Shown here piece by piece: positions 21,340 through 23,117 of a stretch of DNA of 23,117 bases. Below the pieces are notes generated by a model. That model saw nothing but the letters and a program-made list of their open reading frames with translations, ran no database searches and was not told the DNA's origin. Both the position numbers and the translations under genes were made by a program. Location: contig JNEM01009529.1 of the NCBI GenBank assembly GCA_000697335.1, positions 1 through 23,117 of the forward strand, in the 5' to 3' direction. The first letter of the stretch is position 1. Each line of letters opens with the position of its first letter. This DNA is from Conidiobolus incongruus B7586. Lineage: Eukaryota; Entomophthoromycota; Entomophthoromycetes; Entomophthorales; Conidiobolaceae.

Positions 21340-22850
21340 ATGATCACAAAACCAAAGTATTCAAATAAATTCGAAATGAGTATTAGTTTAATTTTGTTGA
21401 AATTGACTAATTTATTGCCGTTTATTTGTAATATATTACCCTTTTGTCATGTTGGATTCTTAGTCTATATTGCTTTGAATTTGAGATATACATTCAACGG
21501 AGACCCTTTGTTATTTGTATGTTTAATATGGAATTTCTCTGAAGTTGCATTTTTCCTGTATATGCGTAGTTTGGTTTACAAGTTGAATAAAAAACCTATC
21601 ACTCCAAAATTTAAAACCACTTCCGCAGAGGCTAAACGACTGTTAAATTTGATCCTGAGCCAAACCAAAGATAATTTACTCAGCATGATGGGATTATGGA
21701 TGAGTTTATGCCACCCCAAGGATTTTATTAACAGGGAGATTACGAGACCAGAAGCCATGGACTGGATTACTTGGGTCATTCACGATATGCCTTCCTTCGA
21801 AGAACTATCTAAAAGCCAAAAGAAATTAATTCAATCTATTCTTTTAAAAAATAAGGAAATTCAAGCTTTAAAACATGACTATTCAGATTCCTATCGGTTT
21901 AAGCAATATGATAGAAACCCTATTCAGCTGAGTCAAGTACCTTTCATAATATATTTCTTATGCTGGAATCTAAAAGGTATTATGAACGTTTGGATGCAAT
22001 CACAAAAATTTCAATATTATACAATAAATCATATTAATCATATTGGGTATTGGATACGCGAAGGTAACTCGGAAAAACCTCCAATAATATTTGCTCACGG
22101 TGTAGGAATTGGTAAGTTCATTAATTTAAATTTTATTACTATATATTAATAAAAACTTTAGGATTGATTCAATATATTACTAAAATATATAAAATGATCA
22201 ATTTACATCCGGACAGGACAGTTGTGATATTACAATTAGATTATATCAGTCTGAGTCTAGTATATCAATTCCCAACCAAAAAAGATCACATAGATCTCTT
22301 TGATCATTTATTCAAAACTCATAACCTTCAAAAAGCGAACTGGATCTCCCACTCATATGGAAGCTTTATTGGAGCATTTGTGGCACATCAGCGGCCGCAA
22401 TATATCAGTAGTATGACTTTTATCGATCCAATTTGCTTCGGTTTGATATACTGCGACTCGTTGTATAATTTACTGTTCAAAGAGATTGATTGCTGGACTT
22501 TAGCTATTGTGAGACAGTTTGGAGCAAAAGAACTCTCATTTAATTTAATTATTAACCGTGAATTCAACTGGTAACAACAAATACCATTAAACATCTGACA
22601 AGAATACTAATTCAATTTCAATTTTAGGAAAGAGAGAATCTTCTGGCCAGAATACAGCGACTCTATTAACGGCCCCATTAATATATATCTATCTGAAAAC
22701 GATGCGATCATTGATTATAAATCAATTGGCACTTATATCAAAACTCACTTTACGAATGAAAATGTAAATCATAGTATTTTACCTAATACATACCATGGAG
22801 GTTATTTGACCAACTTTGAAATGTTGACTGAAATTCTTTTGACTTTATAA
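21340..22850 (+). CDS. gene E: divergent membrane-anchored alpha/beta hydrolase, intact, 467 aa
   Basis: Exons 21340-22111, 22162-22570 and 22628-22850 (772, 409 and 223 nt) join across GT-AG introns of 50 and 57 bp at the same phases as the other genes and end in TAA. The ATG at 21340 gives a shorter leader than in A or D. Membrane segments lie at about 26-47 and 57-75, the second keeping the conserved Glu (NFSEVAFFLYM). The middle region is largely different from the other copies (LSMMGLWMSLCHPKDFI, WITWVIHDMPSFEEL) and lacks the TNCYYS motif. The hydrolase core has FAHGVGIG (His253-Gly254), Ser322 in SHSYGSF, FIDPICFGL, Asp419 in SENDAII and His450 in YHGGY, with the same triad spacing as A and D. 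It is probably an active enzyme with a different specificity, and an early branch of the family. The DPICF motif is nearer to the DPVCF form that I recall from fungal homologues. Confidence 0.9.
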
Positions 22851-23117
22851 TAAAATATTATAATTTTATTTTTAAATATTGAAAAATAATTTTTTAACAT
22901 TATAACATTTATATTTATTATAGGTTTTGATTGAAAATTTTATTATTTATATAAATAATATTTATTTAGAATTAAATAAAAGAAATAATTTTTAATTTTT
23001 TGATTTTTTAAATAAATTATATATAAAATAAATAAAAAAGATATAATATTAAATAATATATATTAATTTAATGTTTTCTTATTAATAAATTATTTTTTTA
23101 ATATTTATTATTTAATT
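22851..23117. other. AT-only flank downstream of gene E
   Basis: Almost pure A+T, probably the E 3' untranslated region followed by spacer. No coding or repeat structure beyond short AT runs. Confidence 0.5.

Overview
The window looks like nuclear DNA from an AT-rich eukaryote with very short GT-AG introns (47 to 57 bp). Genes end in ordinary TAA, TGA or TAG, and no codon reassignment is needed. Decayed Tc1/mariner transposons that carry mostly C-to-T and G-to-A changes would suit a fungus. The overall style (very AT-rich spacers, tiny introns, expanded gene families) reminds me of early-diverging fungi such as the Entomophthoromycotina. That placement is an impression, not a demonstration.

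The main content is a dispersed array of six copies of one gene family, a membrane-anchored alpha/beta hydrolase. In order they are: A (2743-1184, minus, intact), B (4979-6511, plus, pseudogene), C (7846-9402, plus, recently broken), F (about 13517-14776, plus, badly decayed and lacking its last exon), D (16631-15059, minus, intact) and E (21340-22850, plus, intact and divergent). Every gene has three exons. Exon 1 encodes two N-terminal membrane segments, a family-specific middle region and the His-Gly oxyanion loop. Exon 2 carries the Ser nucleophile elbow. Exon 3 carries the acid and the catalytic His. Exon 2 is exactly 409 nt in A, B, C, D and E, and exon 3 is 223 nt in A, D and E. The catalytic spacing (loop Gly to Ser 64, Ser to Asp 97, Asp to His 31) is identical in the three intact proteins. 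A and B are close relatives in head-to-head orientation. C and F are a second pair, now separated by a mariner fossil. D stands alone, and E is an old member.

Between the genes lie long, very AT-rich spacers. They hold a near full-length mariner (DD34D) relic at about 11651-12793 and the C-terminal end of a Tc1-like relic at about 113-331. A GC-rich island at about 3690-4310 has open frames on both strands, and a decayed reading frame of unknown family lies at 20198-20953. Everything else in the spacers appears empty to me.

The substrate of the hydrolases cannot be told from sequence. The layout suggests birth-and-death evolution of a lineage-specific membrane esterase, lipase or acyltransferase-like family, with three working genes and three dying copies.
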